A stretch of DNA of 64,000 bases from VFMC01 sp044238435 (GCA_044238435.1 JBIIDH010000003.1:19090-83089), one strand, 5' to 3'; shown: positions 8,224-17,270, counted from the stretch's first letter. The notes: generated from the sequence alone by a model not told the origin. Program-made: numbers and translations.

Positions 8224-8874
8224 TCAGGCCGGGCCCGCCTCGTCGACCACGGCCATCACGTCGAGGCCGGCGAACCGGCCCTGCAGGTCGGGCACCTCGG
8301 CCACCGGATCGTCGACGTCGTCGTACTCCAACCGCAGCGCGCGGCTCATCGTGGCGTGCATCGCATAGGTGGCTGTGATGTACGTGAACTCGAGGATCTC
8401 CTCGTCGCTGAGGTGCTGCTGCAACGCGGCGAACACCGCATCGGGCACGCGGCCGTGCTGCAGGACCAGGCAGTCGGTGTAGGCCAGAACGGCACGTTCG
8501 GCAGGCGACCAGCAGTCGGCCACGCTCCACGCCGGCAGCGCGTCGACCTGCTCGTCGGTGAACCCCACGTCGCGGCACGCCTTGCAGTGCTGGCTGAACA
8601 CGAAGCGACTGCCCACCAGGAACCCGGCGCGCGTCTGGCCGAGCTCGCGCAGCTTCGGGGCAAGGCGCCGATCGGGTGAGCGGTAGAACTGGAACCCCGC
8701 CGTGGTGTGGTCGAAGGCGTCGGGCACCAGCGCGAACACGGTCCACCAGTTGCCCGGTGTGCCCGACGCCGTGCCGGGATCGACCACCGGGTCGCGGTCG
8801 CCGAACAGCATGCGGTACATCGCCTGGGCGAACGGGTGGGCGTCGTCGCGGCCCACCTCACGCAGCCGGGGCAC
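8224..8874 (-). CDS. Carboxymuconolactone-decarboxylase (AhpD-like) family protein
   Basis: Protein of 216 aa, GTG start at 8874, three bases after the stop of the VOC gene upstream, so the pair is an operon. The AhpD/CMD fold is suggested by the helical core with FVFSQHCKACRDVGF, whose C-x2-C and nearby His match the redox motif of AhpD-type proteins, and by VLAYTDCLV and the IATYAMHATMSRA helix. Members act as gamma-carboxymuconolactone decarboxylases or alkylhydroperoxidases. The CxxC here fits a peroxidase-like or disulfide role better than a decarboxylase, but the substrate is unknown. Confidence 0.8.
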   Translation of the reverse strand: MPRLREVGRDDAHPFAQAMYRMLFGDRDPVVDPGTASGTPGNWWTVFALVPDAFDHTTAGFQFYRSPDRRLAPKLRELGQTRAGFLVGSRFVFSQHCKACRDVGFTDEQVDALPAWSVADCWSPAERAVLAYTDCLVLQHGRVPDAVFAALQQHLSDEEILEFTYITATYAMHATMSRALRLEYDDVDDPVAEVPDLQGRFAGLDVMAVVDEAGPA

Positions 8875-8877
8875 GGC

Positions 8878-9378
8878 TCAGACCTTCGAGTTCTCGAGCA
8901 CGTCGGCGGTGAGCAGCCGGTGCGCCTCGGGCGGGTTCGGCGTGAAGCCGGGCGTGTCGCGGCACAACTCGACCATGATGCCGTTGGGGTCGACGTAGTA
9001 CAGCGAGTGGCACCAACCGTGGTCGACCTCCATCAACGGGGTGACGCCGGCAGCGGTCATGCGGGCCCGCACCTCCTCCTGCTGTTCGGCGGTTGCCCGG
9101 AACGCGCAGTGGTTCACCCACACCGGCACGCCCACGCTGTCGGCCAGGTCGGTCTTCCACTCGGGCTGCTCGCCCACACCCTCGAACTGGAAGAAGGCGA
9201 TGGCCTCGTGGTTGCCGGCGCTGTCGGGGCCGATGTCGAAGAAGATGTGCCGCATCCACGTGCTCTCGCCGTGGGCCTGCACCTCGGTGTGCACGAGCGG
9301 GAAGCCCATCAGGTCTTCGTAGAAGTGCGTCGTGGCTTCGACGTCGCGGGTGGCGTAGGCAACATGGTGCAGCGGCAT
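8878..9378 (-). CDS. VOC-family (glyoxalase/extradiol dioxygenase-like) protein
   Basis: Protein of 166 aa forming one vicinal-oxygen-chelate domain pair. Metal-ligand candidates are His in MPLHHVAYATRD at the N-terminus, His in EVDHGWCHSLYYVDP and Glu in NGIMVELCRDT, the His-His-Glu set seen in glyoxalase I and type I extradiol dioxygenases. It is first in a two-gene operon with the CMD-like gene (3-nt gap). The pairing of a VOC protein with a CMD-like protein recurs at 36190-37517 in this window, which hints at a shared catabolic theme. Confidence 0.85.
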   Translation of the reverse strand: MPLHHVAYATRDVEATTHFYEDLMGFPLVHTEVQAHGESTWMRHIFFDIGPDSAGNHEAIAFFQFEGVGEQPEWKTDLADSVGVPVWVNHCAFRATAEQQEEVRARMTAAGVTPLMEVDHGWCHSLYYVDPNGIMVELCRDTPGFTPNPPEAHRLLTADVLENSKV

Positions 9379-9400
9379 GCGCGGACGTTACCGCGACGCG

Positions 9401-10321
9401 TCAAGCGATGGCTTCGTCGAGCGCGAGGCCCACGTCGCGCGCCTCGCGCCACGCCAGCACGCCGAGGGCGGCCAGCACCACGCCCATCGCGATGGACTGC
9501 AGCAGGCTGACCTTCTCGCCGAGGAACACCCATGCCGCGATGGTGGCGCCAACCGGCTCGGCCTGGATGAGCAGCGACGACACCGAGGCGTCGACGCGCG
9601 GATGCGCCCACGTGAGCAGACCGTGGCCCGCGATGCCCGGCCCCAGCGACAGCAGCACCACCCACACCCAGCCCGATCGGTCGAGGCTGTCGATCGGCTG
9701 GTCGACGAACGGCATCACCGCCGACACCGTGACGGCCCCCACCACCGACATCACCAGCATGAAGCGGAAGGTCTCGATGCCTTCGCGGGCCCGCTTGGCC
9801 AGCAGCAGATACGCCACCCAGATGAGCAGCGAGACAACGGCCCACACGTAGCCCACGGCGAGGTTCGTCGTCTGCTCGTCGTCGGTCGGCGCAGCGAGCA
9901 CCGCCACCACCACACCACTGACGGCAGTGATGGCGCACATCACCTTCACGGTGGTGAGGCGCTCGCCCATGAACAGCACTGCGATGGGCAACGCCACCAC
10001 CGGCGTGAGCGCACCGATGATGAGTGCCACCGCCACGCTCACGTACTGCAGCGCGGTGAAGAAGGTGCAGATGTTCAGGCCGAACAGCACACCGAGCGGC
10101 GCCGCTCGACGGAAGTCGGCCCGGCTCGGCCATCGCTTCAGCACGAGCGCGATCAGCACGAGCACGGCCGTGGCAACCCACATGCGCCAGAACGACAGCA
10201 CCACGCCGCCCACGCCGGTGGCCTTGCCGAGCACACCACCGAACGACCAGAAGGCGGTTGCTCCCAGCACGGCGAGCAGCCCGAGACCACGCTCGTGCGG
10301 CGAGGTGGTGTCGGCCGGCAT
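9401..10321 (-). CDS. EamA-family (DMT superfamily) transporter
   Basis: Protein of 306 aa with ten predicted membrane segments arranged as two EamA repeats; each repeat begins with a segment like LLAVLGATAFWSFGGVLGKA and ends with a short basic loop. Drug/metabolite transporters of this family usually export amino acids or other metabolites. No neighbour indicates the substrate. The ATG 10321 start is 24 bp downstream of the stop of the Rv2466c-like gene transcribed in the same direction, so co-transcription is likely. Confidence 0.9.
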   Translation of the reverse strand: MPADTTSPHERGLGLLAVLGATAFWSFGGVLGKATGVGGVVLSFWRMWVATAVLVLIALVLKRWPSRADFRRAAPLGVLFGLNICTFFTALQYVSVAVALIIGALTPVVALPIAVLFMGERLTTVKVMCAITAVSGVVVAVLAAPTDDEQTTNLAVGYVWAVVSLLIWVAYLLLAKRAREGIETFRFMLVMSVVGAVTVSAVMPFVDQPIDSLDRSGWVWVVLLSLGPGIAGHGLLTWAHPRVDASVSSLLIQAEPVGATIAAWVFLGEKVSLLQSIAMGVVLAALGVLAWREARDVGLALDEAIA

Positions 10322-10345
10322 CGCTGCCGACCCTAGTGGGGCCGG

Positions 10346-10957
10346 TCAGGCGGGCGGGGTGAAGTCGGGGTCCTCGGTGCGGGTGCGCTTCAGTTCCCAG
10401 AACCCGTCGACGCCGGCCATCATCGTGAGGCCGTCCCACAGTCGAAGCGCATCGTCGAGCGGCGGGCGGCGGGTGATGACCGGCCCGAAGAACCCCACTC
10501 GCTTACCGGCGGGCGTGACGAAACCGAGGATGGGCGTGCCCACGTCGTTGCCGGTGAGCGACAGGCCGTCGTCCATCGACGCGCGAATGACGCTGTCCCA
10601 CGACTCGTCGGTGGCCGCCGACGCATGCGCTGTGTCGAGCCCGGCCTCGGCCAGCAATGCCGCGGCGTCGACGGTGCGCTCGCCGCGATGGTGGATGTGC
10701 TCGCCGAACACGGTGTAGAGGCCGCCGAGCGGGGCAGCACCCTCGGCAGCCCGAACCGACTCCATCACCCGCAGCAGGCCGTGGGTGGCCGCTGCCGGTT
10801 CGTACCACGGCGACTCGGGGCCGATGCCGTTCTTCAGCAGCAGGCTGATCGGGCGCCACGTCACATCGACGTTGCGGTGCGGGGCGATGTCGGTGACCCA
10901 ACGGGAGGTGACCCAGCACCAGGGGCAGATGGGATCGATCCAGAACTCGAGTTGCAT
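10346..10957 (-). CDS. DsbA-fold protein, mycothiol-dependent nitroreductase Rv2466c family
   Basis: Protein of 203 aa. The thioredoxin-like fold starts MQLEFWIDPICPWCWVTSRW, with the CPWC active site at residues 11-14, followed by the helical insertion and the final cis-Pro region GTPILGF. This pattern is that of the actinobacterial Rv2466c/FrnE-like group, mycothiol-linked oxidoreductases. Its presence supports a mycothiol-using host. The ATG start at 10957 follows a short gap shared with the divergent iron-transport operon. Confidence 0.85.
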   Translation of the reverse strand: MQLEFWIDPICPWCWVTSRWVTDIAPHRNVDVTWRPISLLLKNGIGPESPWYEPAAATHGLLRVMESVRAAEGAAPLGGLYTVFGEHIHHRGERTVDAAALLAEAGLDTAHASAATDESWDSVIRASMDDGLSLTGNDVGTPILGFVTPAGKRVGFFGPVITRRPPLDDALRLWDGLTMMAGVDGFWELKRTRTEDPDFTPPA

Positions 10958-11014
10958 GCGCCGAGGCTAGACCGGATGGGCCGAACGGTGGGTTGCCACC
11001 TCCTGCCCCGATAT

Positions 11015-11030
11015 GTAAGGCTTGCTTTAC
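11015..11030. promoter_or_regulatory. Palindrome at the iron-transport operon start (candidate DtxR/IdeR-type operator)
   Basis: GTAAGGCTTGCTTTAC is an imperfect palindrome (GTAA.GC..GC.TTAC) ending one base before the ATG of the iron-binding protein gene. It is AT-rich relative to its surroundings and resembles the TAAGG-x-TTA arrangement of DtxR/IdeR iron boxes. Its position would let an iron-loaded repressor block initiation. There is no Shine-Dalgarno sequence, so the transcript may be leaderless. Confidence 0.5.
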
Positions 11031-11031
11031 T

Positions 11032-12057
11032 ATGCGAAACAGGTACTCCTTCTTGCTGGCCGCAACCCTGCTGATCGCCACGACGGCGCTCGCGGCGTGC
11101 GGTGGCGACGACGAGTCGACCGGCGGTGCCGATCGGCAGGTCGTCACCGTGTACACCGGCCGGCACTACGGCATCGAGCCAGTGTTCGAGGCGTTCACCG
11201 CTGCCACCGGCATCGAGGTTCGTTTCACCACCGGCAAGGACCCCGAGTTGCGCGAGCGACTCGTCGCCGAGGGCAAGAACACACCGGCCGATCTGCTGAT
11301 GGCAGCCGACGCCGCCAACATCGAACTCGCTGCCCAGGCCGGCGCACTCGCATCGATCGACAGCGACGTGCTCGACAGGGCGGTGCCGGAGGAACTGCGC
11401 AGCGCCGACGGCACCTGGTACGCCCTCAGCCGCCGGGCCCGCGTGGTGGCGTACTCCACCGAGCGCGTCACCGAACCGCCCACCACCTACGCCGCCATCG
11501 GCGACCCGCAGTGGAAGGGGCGGTTGTGCCTGCGGCCGAGCACCCACCCGTACACCCAGTCGCTCGTCGCCTCGCTGATCGCCAACCTGGGCGAGCCGGC
11601 TGCGCTGGCGCTCGTCGAGTCGTGGGTCGCCAACGATCCGCTCTACATCGACAGCGACACCGACATCTACAAGGCCGTCGCTGCCGGCGAGTGCGACGTG
11701 GCCATCGCCAACACCTATTACCTCGGGCGCCTGCTGACGGACGACCCGACCTTCCCGGTGGCCATCAGCTGGCCCGACCAGGAGGCCAGCGGCACCCACG
11801 TGAACATCAGCGCGGCCGCGGTCACCACCCACGCACCGAACCCCGAGGGTGCCCGACGGCTGCTCGAGTGGCTCGCCACCGATGGCCAGCAGCAGTTCAG
11901 CGATGCGAACTTCGAGTACCCGGCCGACCCCACCGTGACGCCCATCGCGGTGGTCGCCGGGTGGGGTGAGTTCACCGCCGATCTCGGCTCGGTGCTGCGC
12001 CTCGGCGAACTGAACCCGAGCGCCGTCGACCTGCTGTCAGAGGCCGGCTACGAGTGA
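11032..12057 (+). CDS. Ferric-iron ABC transporter, substrate-binding lipoprotein
   Basis: Protein of 341 aa from ATG 11032; the longer open frame (10993) would add residues before the signal peptide. A lipoprotein signal MRNRYSFLLAATLLIATTAL-AAC puts the lipid-carrying Cys near residue 23. The mature part has the type 2 periplasmic-binding fold with VTVYTGRHYGIEPVFEAF, the FbpA/FutA-type opening, and a Tyr pair (NTYYLGRL) of the kind that binds Fe3+. It delivers iron to the permease encoded next, with which it overlaps by 4 bp. Confidence 0.92.
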   Translation: MRNRYSFLLAATLLIATTALAACGGDDESTGGADRQVVTVYTGRHYGIEPVFEAFTAATGIEVRFTTGKDPELRERLVAEGKNTPADLLMAADAANIELAAQAGALASIDSDVLDRAVPEELRSADGTWYALSRRARVVAYSTERVTEPPTTYAAIGDPQWKGRLCLRPSTHPYTQSLVASLIANLGEPAALALVESWVANDPLYIDSDTDIYKAVAAGECDVAIANTYYLGRLLTDDPTFPVAISWPDQEASGTHVNISAAAVTTHAPNPEGARRLLEWLATDGQQQFSDANFEYPADPTVTPIAVVAGWGEFTADLGSVLRLGELNPSAVDLLSEAGYE

Positions 12058-13628
12058 CGGTCACGGCCCGCACCCTGCCGGGCTGGGTCGCCGTCACCGC
12101 GGTGGCGGCGGCGCTCGCCGCGCCGGTTGCGGTGGTGGCGTGGTCGCTCACCGACCCCGACACCGAGATCTGGCAGCAGCTCTGGCGCACCCGGCTGCCC
12201 GGCATGCTGCGCGAGACGCTCGTGCTGTCGGTCGCCGTGCTGGCAGGCACGCTGGTCCTGGGCACCGCCCTCGCCTGGCTGGTGACGGCGTACGAGTTCC
12301 GCGGCCGGCGGGTGCTGGGGTGGCTGCTGGTCACCCCCCTCGCCGTGCCCGGCTACGTGCTCGGGTTCGTGTGGCTCGACACGTTGGCCGACCCGCTGGG
12401 CGCTCGCGGTGTGCGCAGCATCTGGGTGTGCGCCGCCGTGCTCACGCTCACGCTGTACCCGTACGTGTACCTGTTCGCCCGCGCCGCGTTCCGCGACCAG
12501 GCCCAGGCGGCGGTGGCGGCGGCCCGCAGCCTGGGGGCGTCGCGACGGCGCACGTTCTGGCGTGTCGTCCTCCCGGCGGCGCGTCCGTCGCTCGCCGCCG
12601 GCGCCGCGCTGGTGGCCATGGAGGTGCTCACCGACATCGGCACTGTGCGGTTGTTCAACGTGAGCACCGTGGCCGACGGGGTGCTGCGTGTGTGGTTCGG
12701 AAGCGGCGACCGCGATGCCGCCACCGAGTTGGCGATGGTGCTCGTCGTGGCGGCAGTGGGCTTGATCGCGCTCGAGCGCGGCCTGCGTGGCGGCGCCCGC
12801 TACACCCAGCACGGTGCACGTCGCGGACCGAACACCCGGCCGCTGCGCGGCGCCGGCGCCGTCGCTGCCTTGACGGGGGCCGCGCTCGTCCTCGGCGCCG
12901 CTGTGATGATGCCCGTGGCGCGCCTGATCTCGTGGGCCGCCGAGGCACGCCGCGACGGGGACACGCAGACGGTTGCCGGCGGTCTCGGTCATCACCTCAC
13001 CAACACCCTGCAGGTGGCGGCGTGGGCGACCGCGGTGTGCATCGGCGTGGGCACCGGGCTGGCACTTGCGGCTCGCCGACGCGGTCGCGCCGGTGCTGTG
13101 CTGGCCCGCGTGGCGAGCCTCGGGTACGCGGTGCCGGGGCCGGTGGTGGCCATCGGCGTCGTCGTCACGCTGGCGGCGCTCGACCGGCGCGGCTGGGTGC
13201 CGGGCGGGGTGCTGCTGGTGGGGTCGCTGGTCGGTTTGATCTACGGCCTGGCCGTGCGGTTCCTGGCAGTCGGCTACCAGGGTGTCGACGCCGGCCTGGC
13301 GGCGGTGCCCGCTCACGCTGTCGACAGCGCGCGCACGCTGGGTGCCCGGCCGTGGCGGGTGGCGCTGCGGGTGGAACTGCCCCAGGCACGTGCCGCCCTG
13401 CTGGCTGCGGCAGCACTGGTGGCGGTCGACACGGTGAAGGAGTTGCCCATCACGCTGCTGCTGCGCCCCTTCGGCACCGACACGCTGTCGGTGTGGGTGT
13501 GGCAGGCCACGTCGGAGAGCCTGTGGGTGCAGGCGGCGTTGCCGTCGCTCGCCATCGTGGCAGTGGGTATGGTGCCGGTCGCTGCGCTGTTGTGGGCGCT
13601 CGAGCGAGGGGCGCGGGTGACGTCATGA
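12054..13628 (+). CDS. Ferric-iron ABC transporter permease (FbpB-type, fused double permease)
   Basis: Protein of 524 aa with about twelve membrane segments in two homologous halves. Each half carries an EAA-type loop: AVAAARSLGASRRRTFWRVVLP in the first (written as AVAAARSLGAS and RRRTFWRVVLP) and AVDSARTLGARPWRVALRVE in the second. This is the fused architecture of FbpB/SfuB-type iron permeases, in which one chain forms the whole channel. GTG 12054 overlaps the upstream stop (GTGA) and its own stop overlaps the ATPase start (ATGA). Confidence 0.92.
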   Translation: MTVTARTLPGWVAVTAVAAALAAPVAVVAWSLTDPDTEIWQQLWRTRLPGMLRETLVLSVAVLAGTLVLGTALAWLVTAYEFRGRRVLGWLLVTPLAVPGYVLGFVWLDTLADPLGARGVRSIWVCAAVLTLTLYPYVYLFARAAFRDQAQAAVAAARSLGASRRRTFWRVVLPAARPSLAAGAALVAMEVLTDIGTVRLFNVSTVADGVLRVWFGSGDRDAATELAMVLVVAAVGLIALERGLRGGARYTQHGARRGPNTRPLRGAGAVAALTGAALVLGAAVMMPVARLISWAAEARRDGDTQTVAGGLGHHLTNTLQVAAWATAVCIGVGTGLALAARRRGRAGAVLARVASLGYAVPGPVVAIGVVVTLAALDRRGWVPGGVLLVGSLVGLIYGLAVRFLAVGYQGVDAGLAAVPAHAVDSARTLGARPWRVALRVELPQARAALLAAAALVAVDTVKELPITLLLRPFGTDTLSVWVWQATSESLWVQAALPSLAIVAVGMVPVAALLWALERGARVTS

Positions 13629-14359
13629 CAGCACCGGAGTCGATGGCCCTGCGGGTGGCCGGCCTCACCTGTCGCTACGGCACGCACGTGGTGGTCGACG
13701 ACGTGTCGTTCGACGTGCGGGCGGGCGAACTGCTCGCACTGGTGGGTCCGAGCGGATGCGGCAAGTCGACGCTGCTGCGCGCCGTCGCCGGGCTCGAACC
13801 TGCGGCGGCCGGGCGTGTGTGGCTGGGCGAGCGAGATGTCACTGCGCTCGAGGCCGAGCAGCGGCGCATCGGCCTCGTGTTCCAGGACCACGCGCTGTTC
13901 GGCCACATGCGCGTCGACGCGAACGTGGCGTTCGGCCTGCGCCACCTCCCCCGCGCCGAGCGTGCGGCTCGGGTCGACGAGGTGCTGCAGTTGGTGCGCC
14001 TCGCGCATACCGCCCGGCGGTACCCGCACGAGCTGTCGGGCGGCGAACAGCAACGCATCGCGCTGGCCCGCGCGCTGGCGCCGCGCCCGGGCGTGGTGCT
14101 GCTCGACGAGCCGTTCGCCAGCCTCGACGAGCAGTTGCGCGACGAGGTGCGCGTGGAGGTCGCCGCGGTGCTGGCCCAGCAGGGCACGGCGGCCGTCCTG
14201 GTCACCCACGACCGCGCCGAGGCGCTCACGATGGGCCGACGAGTGGCGGTGATGAACGCCGGACGGTTGGTGCAGATCGGCCCGCCCGACGAGGTGTACG
14301 GACACCCGGCCGATGCCTTCGTGGAGGGATTCCTGGCCACCACGCGATGGCGGGCGTGA
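13625..14359 (+). CDS. Ferric-iron ABC transporter ATPase (FbpC-type)
   Basis: Protein of 244 aa from ATG 13625. Walker A is GPSGCGKST (about residues 42-50), the Q loop FQDHALF, the signature LSGGEQQRIALARALA, and Walker B VVLLDEPFASLD followed by the switch His in VTHDRAEAL. It is shorter than typical FbpC, because it ends right after the nucleotide-binding domain without the C-terminal regulatory (TOBE) domain. It powers the upstream permease. The open frame extends far upstream in the track of the permease gene, but that part is out-of-frame shadow. Confidence 0.92.
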   Translation: MTAPESMALRVAGLTCRYGTHVVVDDVSFDVRAGELLALVGPSGCGKSTLLRAVAGLEPAAAGRVWLGERDVTALEAEQRRIGLVFQDHALFGHMRVDANVAFGLRHLPRAERAARVDEVLQLVRLAHTARRYPHELSGGEQQRIALARALAPRPGVVLLDEPFASLDEQLRDEVRVEVAAVLAQQGTAAVLVTHDRAEALTMGRRVAVMNAGRLVQIGPPDEVYGHPADAFVEGFLATTRWRA

Positions 14360-14375
14360 CCTCCGGCTGTCAAAG

Positions 14376-14397
14376 TTGACAAACTTGATCGGAATTA
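14376..14397 (+). promoter_or_regulatory. cysH promoter with -35 box and TCGGAATTA motif
   Basis: TTGACA at 14376-14381 is a consensus -35 hexamer; a plausible -10 (CAGAAT) lies at 14399-14404 with 17-nt spacing. Between them is TCGGAATTA (14389-14397), the same 9-mer found upstream of the Rrf2 regulator gene at 17618-17626. Both copies also have TCAAAGT a little upstream. This suggests an Rrf2-type operator controlling sulfate assimilation. Confidence 0.55.
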
Positions 14398-14410
14398 TCA
14401 GAATGCGGCG

Positions 14411-15073
14411 GTGACCGCTCCCCTGTCCGTTCCCGTTCCCTCTGATCTCGAGGCGCAGCACCCGCTCGACATCATCCGCTGGGCCATCGACACCCACGGC
14501 GTCGAGCATGCGGTGGCCACGGTGAGTTTCGAAGACGCCGTGCTCGCCCACCTCGTGCACACGGCACATCCCGGCGCCGACATCGTGCTGCTCGACACCC
14601 AGTACCTGTTCGCCGAGACGCTCTGGCTGGTCGACGAGATGCGCCGCCGGTTCGGGATGCAGGTGCGTGTGGTGCGCCCACTCGACGACGTGGCACCCGA
14701 CAACCGGTGGCAGCACGACGTGGAGGGGTGCTGCCAGGTGCGCAAGGTCGAGCCGCTGCAGCGGGCGCTCGCCGGCAAGGCGGCGTGGATCACGGGCGTG
14801 CGCCGCGTCGACGGCCCCACCCGGGCCAACGCGCCGGTGGCCGGTTTCGACGTGGGCCGCAACCTGGTGAAGGTGAACCCTCTGGCCACCTGGGACGACG
14901 ACGCCATGGCGCTGTACGCCGAACTGCACGACCTGCCGGCGAACCCGCTGAGCGAGCGCGGCTACCCGTCGATCGGGTGCTGGCCGTGCACCCGGCCGGT
15001 GGCGCCCGGCGAAGACAAGCGGGGCGGCCGGTGGGCCGGCAACGCGAAGACCGAGTGCGGGCTGCACGTATGA
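14411..15073 (+). CDS. cysH: Adenylyl-sulfate (APS/PAPS) reductase
   Basis: Protein of 220 aa from GTG 14411, reducing adenylyl sulfate to sulfite with thioredoxin. The PP-loop-type fold is seen with VSFEDAVLAHLVH and LDTQYLFAETLWLVDEM. Cysteines EGCCQVRK and SIGCWPCTRP form the CC...CxxC set that binds a [4Fe-4S] cluster in APS reductases, so APS rather than PAPS is the expected substrate; ECGLH near the end supplies the catalytic Cys. No APS kinase gene is present, which agrees. It overlaps cysD by 4 bp. Confidence 0.93.
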   Translation: MTAPLSVPVPSDLEAQHPLDIIRWAIDTHGVEHAVATVSFEDAVLAHLVHTAHPGADIVLLDTQYLFAETLWLVDEMRRRFGMQVRVVRPLDDVAPDNRWQHDVEGCCQVRKVEPLQRALAGKAAWITGVRRVDGPTRANAPVAGFDVGRNLVKVNPLATWDDDAMALYAELHDLPANPLSERGYPSIGCWPCTRPVAPGEDKRGGRWAGNAKTECGLHV

Positions 15074-16023
15074 GCACCGACACCTCCGTAGAGCACATCG
15101 GGCTCCAGCACGTCACGCTCACGAAGGCCGACGCTCATCTCGAGTCGCTGGTCGACGAGGCCATCACCATCATCCGCGAGGTGGCCACCGAGTGCGAGAA
15201 CCCGGTGCTGCTGTTCAGCGGCGGCAAGGACTCGGCCGTGCTGTTGCACCTCGCCCTCCTGGCCTTCGCCCCGGCCCGCCTCCCGTTTCCGGTGCTGCAC
15301 GTCGACACCGGGCACAACTTCCCCGAGGTGATCGACTACCGCAACGAGTTCGTGCGCGACGCCGGGGTACGGCTGCTGGTGGCCAGCGTGCAGGAGTCGA
15401 TCGACACCGGACGGGTGGTGGAAGACGTCGGCCCGCGCGCCTCGCGCAACCGACTGCAGAGCGTCACCCTGCTCGACGCCATCACCGAGCACGGCTTCGA
15501 TGCAGCCTTCGGCGGCGGCCGGCGCGACGAGGACAAGGCCCGGGCGAAGGAGCGCATCGTGTCGTTCCGCGACCGGCACGGCCGGTGGGACCCGCGCAAC
15601 CAGCGACCCGAGCCGTGGGACGTGCTGAACGCCCGCATCCGCAAGGGCGAGCACCTGCGCGCCTTCCCGCTCAGCAACTGGACCGAACTCGACATCTGGC
15701 GGTACATCGCGGTGGCCGGGGTGCCGCTGCCCAGCATCTACTTCTCGCACCGCCGCACGGTGGTGGCGCGAGACGGAATGCTGCTGAACGTGGGTGGCCC
15801 TGTGGTGCTCGAGCCGGGCGAGACCGCGTTCGAGGAGACCGTGCGCTACCGCACCGTGGGCGACATGAGCTGCACGGGTGCCGTGCGCTCCGATGCGGTG
15901 ACGATCGACGAGGTGCTGGCCGAGGTTGCGGCGGCACGCATCACCGAACGCGGCGCCACCCGTGCCGACGACACGTTCAGCGAGTCGGCCATGGAGGACC
16001 GCAAACGAGAGGGGTACTTCTGA
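15070..16023 (+). CDS. cysD: Sulfate adenylyltransferase subunit 2
   Basis: Protein of 317 aa; ATG 15070 overlaps the cysH stop (ATGA). The N-type PP-loop PVLLFSGGKDSAVLLHLA and the conserved GGRRDEDKARAKER segment identify the ATP-sulfurylase small subunit, which joins ATP and sulfate into APS. The GTPase subunit CysN encoded next drives the unfavourable reaction. Length and C-terminal EDRKREGYF are typical for the family. Confidence 0.95.
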   Translation: MSTDTSVEHIGLQHVTLTKADAHLESLVDEAITIIREVATECENPVLLFSGGKDSAVLLHLALLAFAPARLPFPVLHVDTGHNFPEVIDYRNEFVRDAGVRLLVASVQESIDTGRVVEDVGPRASRNRLQSVTLLDAITEHGFDAAFGGGRRDEDKARAKERIVSFRDRHGRWDPRNQRPEPWDVLNARIRKGEHLRAFPLSNWTELDIWRYIAVAGVPLPSIYFSHRRTVVARDGMLLNVGGPVVLEPGETAFEETVRYRTVGDMSCTGAVRSDAVTIDEVLAEVAAARITERGATRADDTFSESAMEDRKREGYF

Positions 16024-17270
16024 TGAGCGGTCTGCCCACCCTGCGCATCGCCACCGCCGGCTCGGTCGACGACGGCAAGAGCACGCTCATCGGCCGCCTG
16101 CTGCACGACACGAAGACGGTGTTCGAGGACCAGTTGGCCGCGGTGGCCCGCGCCAGTCGTCGTTACGGCGACGGTGAGGTGAACCTGGCGCTGCTCACCG
16201 ACGGCCTGCGCGCCGAACGCGAGCAGGGCATCACCATCGACGTCGCCTACCGCTACTTCGCCACCCCGCAGCGCAACTTCATCGTCGCCGACACACCCGG
16301 CCACCAGCAGTACACACGCAACATGGTGACGGGCGCGTCGACGGCCGATGTGGCCATCGTGCTGGTCGACGCCCGCCACGGCATCGTCGAGCAGACCCGT
16401 CGGCACGCCTTCATCGCATCGCTGCTCGGCGTGCGGGCCATCGCCCTGGCGGTGAACAAGATGGACCTGGTCGACTGGGACGAGGGTGTGTTCGAGGTGA
16501 TCGCGAAGGAGGCCTCGGCGTACGTCGAGGCGCTGCCCGACCCCGTCGCCGTGGTGGCCTTTCCCATCAGCGCGCTCGAGGGCGACAACGTGGTCGACCG
16601 CTCCGACCGGGCGCCCTGGTACACGGGCCCGGCGCTCTTGTCGTGGCTCGAGCAGTTCGACGCCGGCGCGTCAGCCGGCGGCCAGGGCAGTGCCCGGCTC
16701 GACGTTCAGCGTGTGCTGCGCCCGCAGGGCAGCGACTACCGCGGTTACGCGGGGCGATTGGCCGACGGGCCGCTGACGGTGGGCGACGTGGTGACGGTGC
16801 TGCCGTCGGGCCGCCGATCGACGGTGGTGGGGCTGCAACGCCACGGCGCAGCGGTCGACACCGCCGCGCCAGGCCATGCCGTGGCTGTGGAGCTTGCCGA
16901 CGATGTCGACATCGCGCGTGGCGACGTGCTGGTGGCAGGCGACCGCGGCGTGCGGGTGACCGAAGAGGTGACAGGCACGCTGTGCTGGATGATCGACACA
17001 CCCCTGCGAGTCGGCACGCGGTTGTGGTTCAAGCACGGCACGCGCACCGGCCGCGCCATCGTCGACGAGGTGGTGCACGTGCACGACGTGGCGAGCACAT
17101 CGACGGTCGCGGCAGACGAGGTGGGGCTGAACGAGCTGGCCGTGGTGCGCCTGGCGCTCAGTGAACCGATCGCTGCCGTGCCCTACCAGAGCAGCCGCGA
17201 GGGTGGCCGCATGATCCTCATCGACGAGGCCACCAACGTGACCGCGGGTGCGCTGTTGCTCAGCGAGTAG
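16023..17270 (+). CDS. cysN: Sulfate adenylyltransferase subunit 1 (GTPase)
   Basis: Protein of 415 aa from ATG 16023 (TGATG overlap with cysD). GTPase motifs are G1 GSVDDGKSTLIGRLLHD, G3 VADTPGHQQYTRNM, G4 AVNKMDLVDW, with EF-Tu-like beta-barrel domains after about residue 220. It couples GTP hydrolysis to APS synthesis by CysD. The protein ends without the C-terminal APS kinase domain found in CysNC fusions, consistent with the APS reductase type of CysH. Confidence 0.95.
   Translation: MSGLPTLRIATAGSVDDGKSTLIGRLLHDTKTVFEDQLAAVARASRRYGDGEVNLALLTDGLRAEREQGITIDVAYRYFATPQRNFIVADTPGHQQYTRNMVTGASTADVAIVLVDARHGIVEQTRRHAFIASLLGVRAIALAVNKMDLVDWDEGVFEVIAKEASAYVEALPDPVAVVAFPISALEGDNVVDRSDRAPWYTGPALLSWLEQFDAGASAGGQGSARLDVQRVLRPQGSDYRGYAGRLADGPLTVGDVVTVLPSGRRSTVVGLQRHGAAVDTAAPGHAVAVELADDVDIARGDVLVAGDRGVRVTEEVTGTLCWMIDTPLRVGTRLWFKHGTRTGRAIVDEVVHVHDVASTSTVAADEVGLNELAVVRLALSEPIAAVPYQSSREGGRMILIDEATNVTAGALLLSE

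Noticed and set aside
8224..8874. Selenocysteine in the AhpD-like protein
   Set aside because: Its CxxC is encoded by two Cys codons and there is no in-frame TGA.
12048..13316. 422-aa antisense ORF across the iron permease gene
   Set aside because: Shadow frame of a well-supported membrane protein gene.
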